From assembly GCA_934454125.1 (NCBI GenBank), contig CAKSFA010000001.1, positions 77,714-141,713 of the forward strand: a stretch of 64,000 nucleotides of DNA, read 5' to 3'. Under the pieces are notes generated by a model that saw only the letters and a list, made by a program, of their open reading frames with translations, searched no databases and was not told where the DNA came from. The DNA comes from an uncultured Eubacteriales bacterium. Its GTDB lineage: Bacteria > Bacillota > Clostridia > Oscillospirales > Acutalibacteraceae. The position numbers were made by a program, and so were the translations under genes. Shown here in pieces: positions 7,468 to 16,349 of this stretch. Position 1 is the stretch's first letter; each line of letters starts with the position of its first letter.

Positions 7468-8409
7468 ATGAGTGTGACGATGCAAAACCAGCAGCATAGC
7501 CGTTTTAAAAACGTGCTATATGATATGCTCTGTTTTATACTGGGCAGTTTTTTATATGGAATCTCCGTTTCGGTATTTTCTGAGCCGAATCAGCTTGCCC
7601 CCGGGGGTGTAACCGGGCTTTCTATTTTATTCAATGCATTGTTTGCAACGCCGGTGGGTATTACAGCACTGGTACTCAATTTGCCGCTGATTGTGTGGGC
7701 AACGTTGGAGTTGGGCTATCGTTTGGTGCTGAAAACTGCGACTGCCATCGTGCTGACTTCGGTTGCCATTGACATAGTCGCATTGATTCTGCCGACTTAT
7801 TGCGGAGACAAGATGCTGGTAGCTATTTTTGCCGGTGTTACAGAAGGGGCAGGACTTGCGCTGATTTTTATGCGCGGCGGTACCACTGGAGGTACCGATA
7901 CTGCAGCCAGACTGCTGGGAAAACGGTTTCCACATGTTTCGATGGGTCGGTTGATGATGCTGATTGATTTGTGTGTTGTGACAGTATCGGCGGTGGTGTT
8001 TGGGAGTATTGAAAGCGCTATGTATGCTGTGATTGTAATTTTTGTGGCAACACGCATCATAGATGCTGTTTTATACGGAACTGATGTTGGCACGGGTAAA
8101 ATGCTGTTTATCATGTCTCAGAAAAGTGCTCAAATCGCGCAGGCTGTGATTTCACAGATGGTGCGTGGTGTAACACTTTTGCAGTCTCAGGGGGCTTATA
8201 CGGGCAAGCAGGGACAAGTTTTGCTGTGTGCTGTGCGCCGCTATGAGGTTTATCGTTTGATGCGTTTGGTGAAGGAGATTGACCATGATGCATTTGTCAT
8301 CATTGGAGATGCTGGACAAATCAACGGTGAAGGTTTTGCAGCAAATGGAGAAGAGATTGAAACACTGCGGATGTTGCTGCGTAGAAAGCGACAGCATCGT
8401 GGGCGTTAG
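7468..8409 (+). CDS. YitT family membrane protein with C-terminal DUF2179
   Basis: This protein of about 313 residues has five to six hydrophobic segments, including LCFILGSFLYGISVSVF, PGGVTGLSILFNALF and MRGGTTGGTD, typical of YitT. The soluble C-terminal DUF2179 domain contains VTLLQSQGAYTG and HDAFVIIGDAGQINGEGF. Function is unknown; family members are described as uncharacterised transporter-like proteins. Possible starts are ATG 7468, GTG 7474 and ATG 7480; AAAAGG just upstream fits the first two. It follows mrnC closely, so is probably in the obgE operon. Confidence 0.85.
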   Translation: MSVTMQNQQHSRFKNVLYDMLCFILGSFLYGISVSVFSEPNQLAPGGVTGLSILFNALFATPVGITALVLNLPLIVWATLELGYRLVLKTATAIVLTSVAIDIVALILPTYCGDKMLVAIFAGVTEGAGLALIFMRGGTTGGTDTAARLLGKRFPHVSMGRLMMLIDLCVVTVSAVVFGSIESAMYAVIVIFVATRIIDAVLYGTDVGTGKMLFIMSQKSAQIAQAVISQMVRGVTLLQSQGAYTGKQGQVLLCAVRRYEVYRLMRLVKEIDHDAFVIIGDAGQINGEGFAANGEEIETLRMLLRRKRQHRGR

Positions 8410-8415
8410 CACTGC

Positions 8416-8443
8416 AAAAAAGAAAACCGCAGCGGTTTGCGGT
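8416..8443 (-). terminator. Terminator for the minus-strand small gene
   Basis: Read on the minus strand, ACCGCA pairs with TGCGGT (loop AACCGC), followed by TTTCTTTTTT. Confidence 0.8.
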
Positions 8444-8476
8444 GCAAATCCGGCGGCTTTCCAAAACGCAGAACGA

Positions 8477-8623
8477 TTAGTTGCTGTGATTTTGGTTCTT
8501 TTTGTTCTGAGCGTTTTTGGTAGTTTGATTCTGGTTTTGAGAGGCGTTGTTTTGTGACTGCTGTGCGTTGGTCTGATTTTCCTGTGCATTTGTTTTTTTG
8601 TTTTGTGCATGTTGTTTTTCCAT
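8477..8623 (-). CDS. Small Asn/Gln-rich protein, probable small acid-soluble spore protein (gamma-like composition)
   Basis: This 48-codon gene encodes a hydrophilic peptide made almost entirely of N, Q, A, K, T and S. It begins MEKQHAQNKKTNAQE and contains TNAQQSQNN. A consensus AAGGAGGTG ribosome site lies 9 bp before ATG 8623. It has its own terminator (8416-8443) and a sequence matching sigma-G promoters (8647-8676). The composition and TNAQQ words recall gamma-type SASP (SspE), but the paired repeats of that family are absent, so homology is not proven. It is divergent from the neighbouring rRNA methylase. Inference: a forespore-specific storage or protective protein. Confidence 0.6.
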   Translation of the reverse strand: MEKQHAQNKKTNAQENQTNAQQSQNNASQNQNQTTKNAQNKKNQNHSN

Positions 8624-8646
8624 GTGCATTCACCTCCTTACAAGGT

Positions 8647-8676
8647 TAGTATGCCGCAGTATGGGATGTTTTATAC
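8647..8676 (-). promoter_or_regulatory. Probable sigma-G (forespore) promoter
   Basis: On the minus strand GTATA (8676-8672; gHATR consensus) and CATACTA (8653-8647; CATnnTA consensus) are 18 bp apart. The -10 is 23 bp before the start codon at 8623. Confidence 0.65.
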
Positions 8677-8702
8677 CAAATTTTGCTTTGGGAGTTGATT
8701 TT

Positions 8703-10034
8703 TTGCAATCGTTACCGTCTGAATTTCTTAGCCGTATGCAGAAATTGCTGGGAGAAGCATACGCTGCATTTGTGGAATGTTATGCAGTTCCTGCCTTAAA
8801 AGGTGTACGTTTGAATCCATTGAAATGTACCGCTGCGACTTTGCGGGAGTATCTGCCGTTTTCGCTGGCTCCGGCACCGTTTTCGCCGCTTTCGTATTAC
8901 ATAGATGCTGCTGAAAAAGTGGGTGCATTGCCTCTGCATCATGCCGGCGCATTTTATGCTCAGGAGCCTTCTGCCGCTTCTGCGGTTACCGTGCTTGCGC
9001 CGCAGGCTGGTAATAAGGTGTTGGATCTGTGCGCGGCACCTGGTGGAAAAGCGACACAAATTGCCTCTTTGTTGGATGGTACTGGCCTGATTTGGGCAAA
9101 TGAGGTAGTAAGGAGCAGAGCAAATATTTTGTTGTCCAATATGGAGCGGTTAGGTGTGCGTAACGGGATTGTATCCAGTTGTCATCCTGCGGTGTTGTGC
9201 GAAAAGTTGGCCGGTTTTTTTGATAAGGTATTAGTAGATGCGCCGTGTTCTGGCGAAGGTATGTTTGGCAGAGATCCGCAGGCTGTGGTTGATTGGAGTG
9301 TTGCACATGTGCAGACTTGCGCTATGCGACAAGCAGCGATTCTCGATTGTGCAGCGCAGGCTGTAAAAACAGACGGTGTGTTAGTATATTCTACCTGTAC
9401 GTTTGCAAAAGAAGAGAATGAAGATACCGTGTTGGCTTTTTTGCAGCGGCACCCAGAGTTTGTGCTGGAGGACTGCGGAGTGTCGTTTGGAAGACCGGGA
9501 ATTGGTCTTCCGCAGACGCGCCGTATTTACCCGATGGACGGTGGAGCAGGGCATTTTGTGGCAAAGCTGCGCCGTGTGGAAGAGAATTTGTGCACCGTGG
9601 CACCATTTGCACTGCCAAAACGGCAAAATATTGACCCAGCGCACGCATTGCTGGAGGAATTGATGCAGATACCGTGGGAGGGGAAAATTTTGCGACTTGA
9701 GCAGAATTTTTTTCTGTTGCCAGAGGAATTGCCGGTGTTTCAAGGGTTGGGTGTGTTGCGTGCCGGTATTTTGCTGGGAGAACAGCGGCAAAATCGTGTG
9801 GAACCGGCGCATGCGCTATTTATGGCGGCACGGCCGCAAGATCTGCGACAAACAGTTACCTTTGCGCCGAATGACCCAGAACTGCTGCGCTTTTTAAAAG
9901 GGGAGGAGCTTGCTGCGCCGTCTGGTGCCAAAGGTTATGTTGGTGTTGCAGTGGCTGATGTGATTACTAGCTTTGGTAAATGTGCCGGTGGCAGACTGAA
10001 AAATAAATATCCCAAGGGTTTGCGCAATTTTTAA
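8703..10034 (+). CDS. RsmB/NOP-family (RsmF-like) rRNA cytosine-C5 methyltransferase
   Basis: This 443-residue SAM-dependent methylase starts at TTG 8703, 8 bp after GGGAG. The family opening LPSEFLSRMQKLLGEAY fits this start. Motif I is VLDLCAAPGGKATQIA. The catalytic region has VDAPCSGEGMF (motif IV, PC) and YSTCTFAKEENE (motif VI, TC), the two cysteines of m5C methylases. The C-terminus has the RsmF extension ending GGRLKNKYPKGLRN, thought to bind rRNA. Substrate position (16S C1407-like) is inference from the family. Confidence 0.9.
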   Translation: MQSLPSEFLSRMQKLLGEAYAAFVECYAVPALKGVRLNPLKCTAATLREYLPFSLAPAPFSPLSYYIDAAEKVGALPLHHAGAFYAQEPSAASAVTVLAPQAGNKVLDLCAAPGGKATQIASLLDGTGLIWANEVVRSRANILLSNMERLGVRNGIVSSCHPAVLCEKLAGFFDKVLVDAPCSGEGMFGRDPQAVVDWSVAHVQTCAMRQAAILDCAAQAVKTDGVLVYSTCTFAKEENEDTVLAFLQRHPEFVLEDCGVSFGRPGIGLPQTRRIYPMDGGAGHFVAKLRRVEENLCTVAPFALPKRQNIDPAHALLEELMQIPWEGKILRLEQNFFLLPEELPVFQGLGVLRAGILLGEQRQNRVEPAHALFMAARPQDLRQTVTFAPNDPELLRFLKGEELAAPSGAKGYVGVAVADVITSFGKCAGGRLKNKYPKGLRNF

Positions 10035-10046
10035 CAGGTGTACTGC

Positions 10047-10075
10047 TTGAAAGTATATCGATTGCGTGCTACAAT
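10047..10075 (+). promoter_or_regulatory. Sigma-A promoter for ilvE
   Basis: TTGAAA (10047-10052) and TACAAT (10070-10075) are 17 bp apart. The 5' leader is only about 40 nt, so no T-box or attenuator fits. Confidence 0.75.
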
Positions 10076-10120
10076 AAAATGGAAAATATCAGGAATTATA
10101 ATGAAAGAGGGTCTATCTCC

Positions 10121-11191
10121 ATGCAAGGAATCAGAGTTGAATACACCAAAACGCCAAAGGTAAAGCCTACAGATGAAACCAAGTTGGGCTTTGGCTCCAT
10201 TTTTACAGACCATATGTTTTTGATGAATTATGATGAGGGTCAAGGCTGGCATGACGCGCGCATTGTACCGTATGCTCCTATTGCGCTGGAGCCATCGGCG
10301 ATGTGTTTTCACTACGGCCAAACGGTGTTTGAGGGAATGAAGGCATACCGTACACAAGATGACCGGATTTTGCTGTTTCGTCCAGAGAAAAATGTTGCGC
10401 GTTTAAATATTTCCAACGAGCGTTTGTGTATTCCGAAGCTGGATGAGAACTTTGCGCTGCAATGTATTGAAAAACTAGTATCAGTTGAAAAAGATTGGGT
10501 GCCACACGCACCAGGTACTTCACTATATATTCGTCCATTTATTTTTGCAACAGATGCGCATGTTGGTGTGCATCCAGGCAAGCATTTGCTGTTTGTCATC
10601 ATTTGCTCACCGGTAGGCAATTATTATCCAGAAGGTCTGGATCCAGTTAAAATTTATGTTGAGAGCAAGTATGTGCGTGCGGTAAAGGGCGGAATGGGCT
10701 ATGCCAAAACGGCTGGCAACTACGCAGCTTCTTTGAAAGCACAGGACGAGGCGGAGGAGCAGCAGTATACTCAGGTACTGTGGTTGGACGGCGTAGAACG
10801 TAAATATGTTGAAGAAGTGGGCACCATGAATGTATTTTTTGTAATTGGTGATGAGGTTGTAACGCCGGCGTTGCAGGGTTCGATTTTGCCTGGTATTACG
10901 CGGATGTCTGCGTTGGAGATTTTAAAATCTTGGGGTCTAAAAGTAACGGAAAGCCCGATTGCGATTGAAGAGCTGTATCAGGCTTATCAGAATGGTCAGC
11001 TCAAAGAGGCGTTTGGTACTGGCACAGCGGCGGTTATTTCACCCATTGGCCAATTGAAATGGGAAGATCGTGTCATGGAGATCAACAATGGTAAAATTGG
11101 TGAGATCTCACAAAAGCTATATGATACGCTGACTGGTATTCAATGGGGCAGATTGCCTGATACGATGCAGTGGACCGTGGAAGTACATTAA
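10121..11191 (+). CDS. ilvE: Branched-chain amino acid aminotransferase
   Basis: This 356-residue fold-type IV PLP enzyme is of the long (eukaryote-like) BCAT group. HYGQTVFEGMKAYR, LYIRPF, GMGYAKTAGNYAAS (with the PLP lysine at about residue 196) and EVGTMNVFF are visible. It moves amino groups between glutamate and Leu, Ile or Val. AGAGGG lies 10 bp before ATG 10121. It is a single gene between its own promoter and terminator, away from other ilv genes. Confidence 0.95.
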   Translation: MQGIRVEYTKTPKVKPTDETKLGFGSIFTDHMFLMNYDEGQGWHDARIVPYAPIALEPSAMCFHYGQTVFEGMKAYRTQDDRILLFRPEKNVARLNISNERLCIPKLDENFALQCIEKLVSVEKDWVPHAPGTSLYIRPFIFATDAHVGVHPGKHLLFVIICSPVGNYYPEGLDPVKIYVESKYVRAVKGGMGYAKTAGNYAASLKAQDEAEEQQYTQVLWLDGVERKYVEEVGTMNVFFVIGDEVVTPALQGSILPGITRMSALEILKSWGLKVTESPIAIEELYQAYQNGQLKEAFGTGTAAVISPIGQLKWEDRVMEINNGKIGEISQKLYDTLTGIQWGRLPDTMQWTVEVH

Positions 11192-11195
11192 ACAA

Positions 11196-11230
11196 GACAG
11201 CACCTCAGCAGCTGTCGCTTTTTGTGTTTT
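11196..11230 (+). terminator. Terminator between ilvE and luxS
   Basis: GACAGC (11196-11201) pairs with GCTGTC (11211-11216), then GCTTTTTGTGTTTT. Some read-through into luxS is possible, as no separate luxS promoter is evident. Confidence 0.65.
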
Positions 11231-11248
11231 GAAAAAGGAGAGTACTCA

Positions 11249-11707
11249 ATGAAACGTATTGCCAGTTTTTGTGTGGACCACACCAAGCTACAGCCTGGCA
11301 TTTATACTTCCCGAGTGGACGGCGATATTGTAACGTATGATATTCGCATGAAACGCCCGAATGTACCGCCCTTTTTGCCCAATGCTGCGATGCACACCAT
11401 AGAGCATTTGTTTGCTACGCTTTCCCGAAATTCTGAGTTTGCAGATCATATTATTTATTTTGGGCCAATGGGATGCCGTACCGGCTTTTACTTTTTGGTG
11501 CGTGATTTACAACCGCAGGATGCGATTGTATTGATTTATCGCATTATGGAAGATATTTCAAATTTTACCGGAGAAATTCCCGGGAACACCGAGGTGGAAT
11601 GCGGGAATTATCTGGAGCATGATTTGCAGGAGGCAAAAAATCAGGCCAAAATTTTCCTTCCGTTTATTGCGAATTATACAATAGAACAGCTTGAGTATGA
11701 AAAATAA
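11249..11707 (+). CDS. luxS: S-ribosylhomocysteine lyase LuxS
   Basis: This 152-residue enzyme has the metal motif HTIEH, the catalytic loop GCRTGFY and the C-terminal ECGNYLEHDL that supplies the third metal ligand. It cleaves S-ribosylhomocysteine to homocysteine and DPD, the precursor of autoinducer-2, in the activated methyl cycle. AAAGGAG lies 8 bp before ATG 11249. It may be the AI-2 source beside the separate agr peptide system at 40-44 kb. Confidence 0.96.
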   Translation: MKRIASFCVDHTKLQPGIYTSRVDGDIVTYDIRMKRPNVPPFLPNAAMHTIEHLFATLSRNSEFADHIIYFGPMGCRTGFYFLVRDLQPQDAIVLIYRIMEDISNFTGEIPGNTEVECGNYLEHDLQEAKNQAKIFLPFIANYTIEQLEYEK

Positions 11708-11749
11708 ATGTTAAATTGCACATAAATTTCCTCTTGTTCGTAAAAATAG

Positions 11750-11778
11750 TTGCAAATTTGTAATCATTATAGTAAGAT
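11750..11778 (+). promoter_or_regulatory. Promoter of the M23 endopeptidase gene
   Basis: TTGCAA (11750-11755) and TAAGAT (11773-11778) are 17 bp apart. The predicted start near 11785 leaves about 115 nt before TTG 11901. Confidence 0.55.
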
Positions 11779-11900
11779 ACAGTAGTAAAGATTACACGGA
11801 TGTAATATTTGCATGCGTAACGAGAGGAAGATTCATTATCAATTTTAACTGGTCTGAATCCCATTCAGAAAGTAAAAGAACGAATACGGAAGAAACGCAT

Positions 11901-13370
11901 TTGCAGGCAATTTGGAAAAATATTTGTAGTTCTATTTTTCGCCTGACAAAACGAGTATATAGTATACAAATAAAAACGGTGCTGGCATACTTTACAGCAC
12001 AAGCTGCTGGCATTACATCAAGTGGCAGTACTGGTTATGCAGAGAATAACCAGCATATATTTAAGGTGATTGCGCCGCTTACAGGCGCTGCAGTGCTGAT
12101 TGCTTCTTTTGGTATTTCGGCTCTTCCTGGCGGTGGTATGCATGTTTATGCAGGTGAAACGCAATCGGTTTATGGTCAGCCCTATGAGGTGGTGAACCGT
12201 GTGATGGAGGAAAATACAGATGGCAGTCTGGTGTTGCAGTCTAGAATGATTACGGCAGTTGCACCGGTAGAATCTGCGAAGACAACGGTATCGGCCACAG
12301 AGCATTTGGCTGCAAAAAGTACGAGTGCTTATAAAGAAGCTGCGGGACTTTATCTCAACGGTGATTTTATTGGTGCGGCAGCAAACGGAGAAGATTTGAC
12401 CATCATGCTGCAGGATTTGTTGAGTAATAATACACCGGAGGATTGCAAAGAAATTGCATTTACCGATCAAATCGAAATAAAAACAGATTTGTATGCGATG
12501 GCTGCGATTACTTCGGCAGAGGCGATAAAGGCACAATTGACCGGTCTTTCTGCAAAACCGATGGGCTATACGGTGACAGAAACAGATTCTTGGGAGAGTA
12601 TTGCTGAAACATTTGGTTGCACAGTCAACGAACTTAAGGTGCTCAATCCCAATATTGCAGCTCCTCTGAAGAGCGGTGATAAACTCAGTGTGATTGCAAA
12701 GAAGTCTATTTTAAGTATTGCGTTTACAAAAGAGGAAAGTTACGAACAGACCATTCCTTTTGAAACGCAGGTGAAGAAGGACAGTTCACAGTATACCACG
12801 TATTCTGAGGTGTTGACCGAAGGAATGAACGGTACAAATTTGTTGGTTGATGCAGTTACCTATGTCAATGGAAAAGAGACTGCTCGCACCAATGTTTCAC
12901 AAACAGTAACGCAGGAGCCTGTAACTAAAGTGGTAGCGCAGGGAACAAAAACCCCACCGGCTGGCAGTGTGCCAGGTGTGAGCAGCGGTACTCTGACTTG
13001 GCCGGTTCCAACCATTCACGTAATCAGCAGTGGTTTTGGTTACCGCGGCGGCGTTCGTCACAGTGGCATTGATATTGCAAATGGTGCAGCGTATGGTCAC
13101 ACTTTTGTTGCAGCAGATGCCGGTACGGTAGAGTTTGCCGGATACGATAATTCTGGTTATGGTCTTTACATTATTGTAAACCATGGGAATGGTAGAAAAA
13201 CTCTGTATGGCCATGCAAGTAAAGCGCTTGTGCAGGCTGGAACAAAGGTGACCAAAGGACAAGCCATCGGTTTGATTGGTAACACAGGGTATTCTGACGG
13301 TGCACATTTGCATTTTGAAGTGATTGAAAATGGTGTTTCAGTCAATCCGCTAAATTATGTTCGTGCATAG
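11901..13370 (+). CDS. Membrane-anchored M23 peptidoglycan endopeptidase with LysM and G5 domains
   Basis: A 489-residue protein is read from TTG 11901. The order is a cytoplasmic N-terminus, one membrane segment (about 60-80), a LysM domain (about 222-265, YTVTETDSWESIAETFG), a G5 domain (about 270-350) and a C-terminal peptidase. The peptidase has GYRGGVRHSGIDIA and HLHFEV, the zinc ligands, plus GNTGYSDGAH. M23 enzymes cut cross-bridges of peptidoglycan; LysM and G5 bind wall glycans. The start is uncertain: GGAAG fits TTG 11901, but open frame continues upstream to an ATT at 11835 that lies behind a good AGAGG site. Confidence 0.85.
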   Translation: MQAIWKNICSSIFRLTKRVYSIQIKTVLAYFTAQAAGITSSGSTGYAENNQHIFKVIAPLTGAAVLIASFGISALPGGGMHVYAGETQSVYGQPYEVVNRVMEENTDGSLVLQSRMITAVAPVESAKTTVSATEHLAAKSTSAYKEAAGLYLNGDFIGAAANGEDLTIMLQDLLSNNTPEDCKEIAFTDQIEIKTDLYAMAAITSAEAIKAQLTGLSAKPMGYTVTETDSWESIAETFGCTVNELKVLNPNIAAPLKSGDKLSVIAKKSILSIAFTKEESYEQTIPFETQVKKDSSQYTTYSEVLTEGMNGTNLLVDAVTYVNGKETARTNVSQTVTQEPVTKVVAQGTKTPPAGSVPGVSSGTLTWPVPTIHVISSGFGYRGGVRHSGIDIANGAAYGHTFVAADAGTVEFAGYDNSGYGLYIIVNHGNGRKTLYGHASKALVQAGTKVTKGQAIGLIGNTGYSDGAHLHFEVIENGVSVNPLNYVRA

Positions 13371-13385
13371 AGAATAAAAAGAAGT

Positions 13386-13413
13386 ACCTTGCTTGTATGC
13401 AAGGTCTTTTTTT
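13386..13413 (+). terminator. Terminator after the M23 gene
   Basis: ACCTTGC (13386-13392) pairs with GCAAGGT (13399-13405), followed by CTTTTTTT. Confidence 0.9.
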
Positions 13414-13546
13414 ATGTGGTTTTTGATAAAATTAAGAAGTTTTTTTGGTTTGTGATTTGTTTTAGCGAAATCGACTTGGCTATCATATGAAAATACAAGA
13501 CTATCTGTTATTTTGAACAAGATTATGAATAAATTTTTGTGAGAGA

Positions 13547-13575
13547 TTGACTTTTTTGTGCCAATGTATTATTAT
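13547..13575 (+). promoter_or_regulatory. Promoter for murA
   Basis: TTGACT (13547-13552) and TATTAT (13570-13575) are 17 bp apart in an AT-rich gap. Nothing else stands out in 13414-13546. Confidence 0.6.
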
Positions 13576-13674
13576 CATAAAAGATGCTTTTTGTTCGGAG
13601 CATTTTTTCGTACAAATATGTGATTTATTGCAATGCGCAATCGGCGCACAAGAAAACGATTGGGGCGTGTCTCA

Positions 13675-14958
13675 TTGGATAAATATGTAGTCACCGGCGG
13701 CATCCCGCTAAAAGGTACTGTTACAGTTAGTGGTGCCAAAAATGCCGCCATTGCCATTATTCCTGCGGCTATTTTGTCAAACGACGTTTGCCGGATTGAA
13801 AATGTACCAAACATTACAGATGTAAACGATATGCTTCATATTATTCGTGATATGGGAGCTGTAATTAAACGAATTAATAAATCTACCATTGAAATAGATG
13901 CAAGGCCAATTCACTCTCACGTGGCTTCTTATGAGCTGGCGCGCCATATGCGCGGTTCTTATTACCTGCTGGGGGCGCTGTTGGGTCGATTTTGTCATGC
14001 TGTGGTTTCAATGCCTGGTGGCTGCGATTTTGGTGTGCGTCCTATCGATCAGCATCTTAAGGGTTTTTCTGCTCTGGGCGCTACGTATAGTCTTGAAGGC
14101 GGTATGGTGGACGTGCAGGCACAACAGCTTTGCGGCAACAATATTTATATGGACGTTGTTTCGGTTGGAGCAACGATTAATACCATGCTGGCAGCGGTAA
14201 AGGCTACAGGACTGACTGTAATTGAAAATGCTGCGAAAGAGCCGCATATTGTTGATTTAGCGAACTTTTTAAGTTCGATGGGTGCAGATATTCGTGGTGC
14301 CGGCACGGATGTGATTAAGATTCATGGTGTAGAAAGCCTGCATGGAACAGTATATTCGATTATTCCGGATCAGATTGAGGCTGGCACCTATATGGCAGCT
14401 ATTGCTGCGACTGGCGGAGATGCAATCGTAGAAAATGTGATACCTAAGCATCTGGAGTCGATTTCGGCAAAGCTGGAGGAAATGGGTGTTACCGTAGAAG
14501 AATTCGATGATTCGATTCGCATTAAACGGGCAGAACCGCTGCAAAAATGTAATATTAAAACGATGCCACACCCTGGTTTTCCGACGGATATGCAGCCGCA
14601 AATCTCTGTGCTGCTTTCGATTGCACAGGGTACCAGCATTATCAATGAAAGTGTGTGGGACAGCCGTTTTCGCTATGTAGAAGAATTGCGCCGGATGGGT
14701 GCACAGTTTTCGGTGGACGGCAAGTTGGCAGTGATTGAGGGTGTGGATCATTTGAATGCTGCCCCTGTAAAAGCTACGGATTTGCGTGCAGGTGCAGCTG
14801 TGATTATTGCAGCACTTTGTGCAAATGGCGTCAGCCAGATTGAGGAGGTACGCCATATTGAGCGCGGCTATGAAGATATCGTGGAAAAGCTGCAGCAACT
14901 GGGCGCAAACATCAAACGTGTGCACACGCCGGAGGATAGCAAACCTCAGGCCATGTAA
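13675..14958 (+). CDS. murA: UDP-N-acetylglucosamine 1-carboxyvinyltransferase
   Basis: MurA adds enolpyruvate to UDP-GlcNAc, the first step of peptidoglycan precursor synthesis. SGAKNAA near the N-terminus binds substrate. MPGGCDFGVRPIDQHL carries the catalytic Cys attacked by fosfomycin. The end RHIERGYEDIVEKLQQLGA is typical. TTG 13675 gives LDKYVVTGGIPLKG, which aligns with the usual MurA start. ATG 13633 would add a basic 14-residue tail without a ribosome site. About 427 residues, normal for the family; Clostridia often have two murA copies. Confidence 0.93.
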   Translation: MDKYVVTGGIPLKGTVTVSGAKNAAIAIIPAAILSNDVCRIENVPNITDVNDMLHIIRDMGAVIKRINKSTIEIDARPIHSHVASYELARHMRGSYYLLGALLGRFCHAVVSMPGGCDFGVRPIDQHLKGFSALGATYSLEGGMVDVQAQQLCGNNIYMDVVSVGATINTMLAAVKATGLTVIENAAKEPHIVDLANFLSSMGADIRGAGTDVIKIHGVESLHGTVYSIIPDQIEAGTYMAAIAATGGDAIVENVIPKHLESISAKLEEMGVTVEEFDDSIRIKRAEPLQKCNIKTMPHPGFPTDMQPQISVLLSIAQGTSIINESVWDSRFRYVEELRRMGAQFSVDGKLAVIEGVDHLNAAPVKATDLRAGAAVIIAALCANGVSQIEEVRHIERGYEDIVEKLQQLGANIKRVHTPEDSKPQAM

Positions 14959-14970
14959 TTTTAGATACCT

Positions 14971-15000
14971 AAGCCTGCCGCCTTTGCGACGGGCTTTTTT
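14971..15000 (+). terminator. Terminator after murA
   Basis: AAGCCTGCCG (14971-14980) pairs with CGACGGGCTT with one mismatch and one wobble, followed by TTTTTT. Confidence 0.8.
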
Positions 15001-15023
15001 GATACCATCCACGGAGGAATACT

Positions 15024-15818
15024 ATGGCAAGAATTTGTCCTTTATTCAGCGGCAGCAGCGGTAATTGCTACTATGTTGGTTCGGCAACGGCCGGTATTTT
15101 GATTGATGCGGGACGTAGTGCTAAGCAGATTGAAGCAAAATTGAAACAGTGGGAAATACCGATGCATGTGATTCAGGCGGTGTTTGTAACGCATGAGCAT
15201 ACGGACCATGTTAAGGGGTTGCGTGTGTTGACTGCAAAGTATGGAATACCGGTGTTTTCTTCGCTTGGTACGTTGCAAGCCTTGGAACGACTGGAGTTGC
15301 TGCCGTCAGATATTGCGATAAATTTAGTGGAGGAACGTGGAATTGAATGCGCTGGGATGTGGATTTCAACATTTGAAATACAGCACGATTGTGCACAGGG
15401 CGTGGGTTTTCATATTACAACGGCGGATGACCGTACATTGGCATTTGCGACGGATTTGGGCTGTATGACTGAGCAGGTGCGGAAAAATTTGTTGGGCAGC
15501 GACTTTGTGGTGCTGGAATCAAACCATGAAGAAGGGATGTTACGCACAGGAAATTATCCTTACTATTTAAAGCGGCGAATTTTATCAGATAGAGGGCATT
15601 TGTCGAATGTGGCTTGTGCTGAGATGTTGCCGGAATTGGCTCAGTCTGGTACGGCGCGGTTTTTGTTGGCGCATTTGAGCCATGAGAATAATACGCCGGA
15701 AATTGCCCTGCAAACAGCGCTTTGCGCATTGCAAATGAAAGGTTTGAAAAAGGAAAGAGACTATGAAATTTCTGTGGCACAAAGGGAAAATGAGAATTTA
15801 GGTATTATACTGTTTTGA
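15024..15818 (+). CDS. walJ: WalJ/YycJ-type metallo-beta-lactamase-fold hydrolase
   Basis: This 264-residue protein opens with FSGSSGNCYYVG and has the metal motif THEHTDHVKGL, then a DLGCMT and a SNHEE segment near the C-terminal metal ligands. It is the WalJ (YycJ, VicX) exonuclease-like family linked to cell-wall and mutation phenotypes in Firmicutes. In Bacillus it lies with walRK; here those are absent, but rlmH follows 9 bp downstream, as in Bacillus near the origin. GGAGGAAT precedes ATG 15024. Confidence 0.88.
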   Translation: MARICPLFSGSSGNCYYVGSATAGILIDAGRSAKQIEAKLKQWEIPMHVIQAVFVTHEHTDHVKGLRVLTAKYGIPVFSSLGTLQALERLELLPSDIAINLVEERGIECAGMWISTFEIQHDCAQGVGFHITTADDRTLAFATDLGCMTEQVRKNLLGSDFVVLESNHEEGMLRTGNYPYYLKRRILSDRGHLSNVACAEMLPELAQSGTARFLLAHLSHENNTPEIALQTALCALQMKGLKKERDYEISVAQRENENLGIILF

Positions 15819-15827
15819 GGTGTTTTC

Positions 15828-16307
15828 ATGCTGACTATTCAGATTGTTTGTGTGGGGAAATTGAAGGAACAATATTGGGTGCAGGCGTGTGCGGAGTATG
15901 CAAAACGATTGGGTAGTTTTTGCAAATTTGTGGTGCATGAAGTGGGGGAAGTGAGGATTTCAGAGAAGGCATCAGACGCGGAAATACACAATGCACTTGA
16001 AAAAGAAGGAACTTCGATTTTGCGTTTAGCTGCGAATGGGTTTGTGGTTGCGTTGTGCATCGAGGGACGGGAGATGGAATCGATGGAAATGGCACATTTG
16101 CTAGAAAAATGCTCTGTTGCGGGGCATAGTATGGTGAGTTTTGTCATTGGAAGCTCGCATGGATTGTGCGAAACGGTGAAAAATAGAGTTGATTTCAAAC
16201 TTTCTTTGTCTAAAATGACGTTTCCGCATCAATTGGCGCGCGTGGTGCTGACAGAGCAAATTTACCGGAGTTTTCAGATACAGTCGGGCGGAAAATATCA
16301 TAAATAA
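15828..16307 (+). CDS. rlmH: 23S rRNA pseudouridine-1915 N3-methyltransferase
   Basis: This 159-residue SPOUT methylase shows VGKLKEQYW at the N-terminus, then FVIGSSHGL (SAM loop), LSLSKMTFPHQLARVVLTEQIYR and a C-terminal GGKYHK that contacts the P-site. It methylates pseudouridine 1915 in helix 69 of 23S rRNA. GAGGTG lies before ATG 15828. It is co-transcribed with walJ. No classical hairpin follows; the 21-bp triad repeat does. Confidence 0.95.
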   Translation: MLTIQIVCVGKLKEQYWVQACAEYAKRLGSFCKFVVHEVGEVRISEKASDAEIHNALEKEGTSILRLAANGFVVALCIEGREMESMEMAHLLEKCSVAGHSMVSFVIGSSHGLCETVKNRVDFKLSLSKMTFPHQLARVVLTEQIYRSFQIQSGGKYHK

Positions 16308-16349
16308 TGGAAAAATGCGGGGGTTTGTACATGAATTCGTAACAAATTG

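Noticed and set aside
10035..10120. T-box upstream of ilvE
   Set aside because: The leader after the promoter is only about 40 nt, too short for a T-box.
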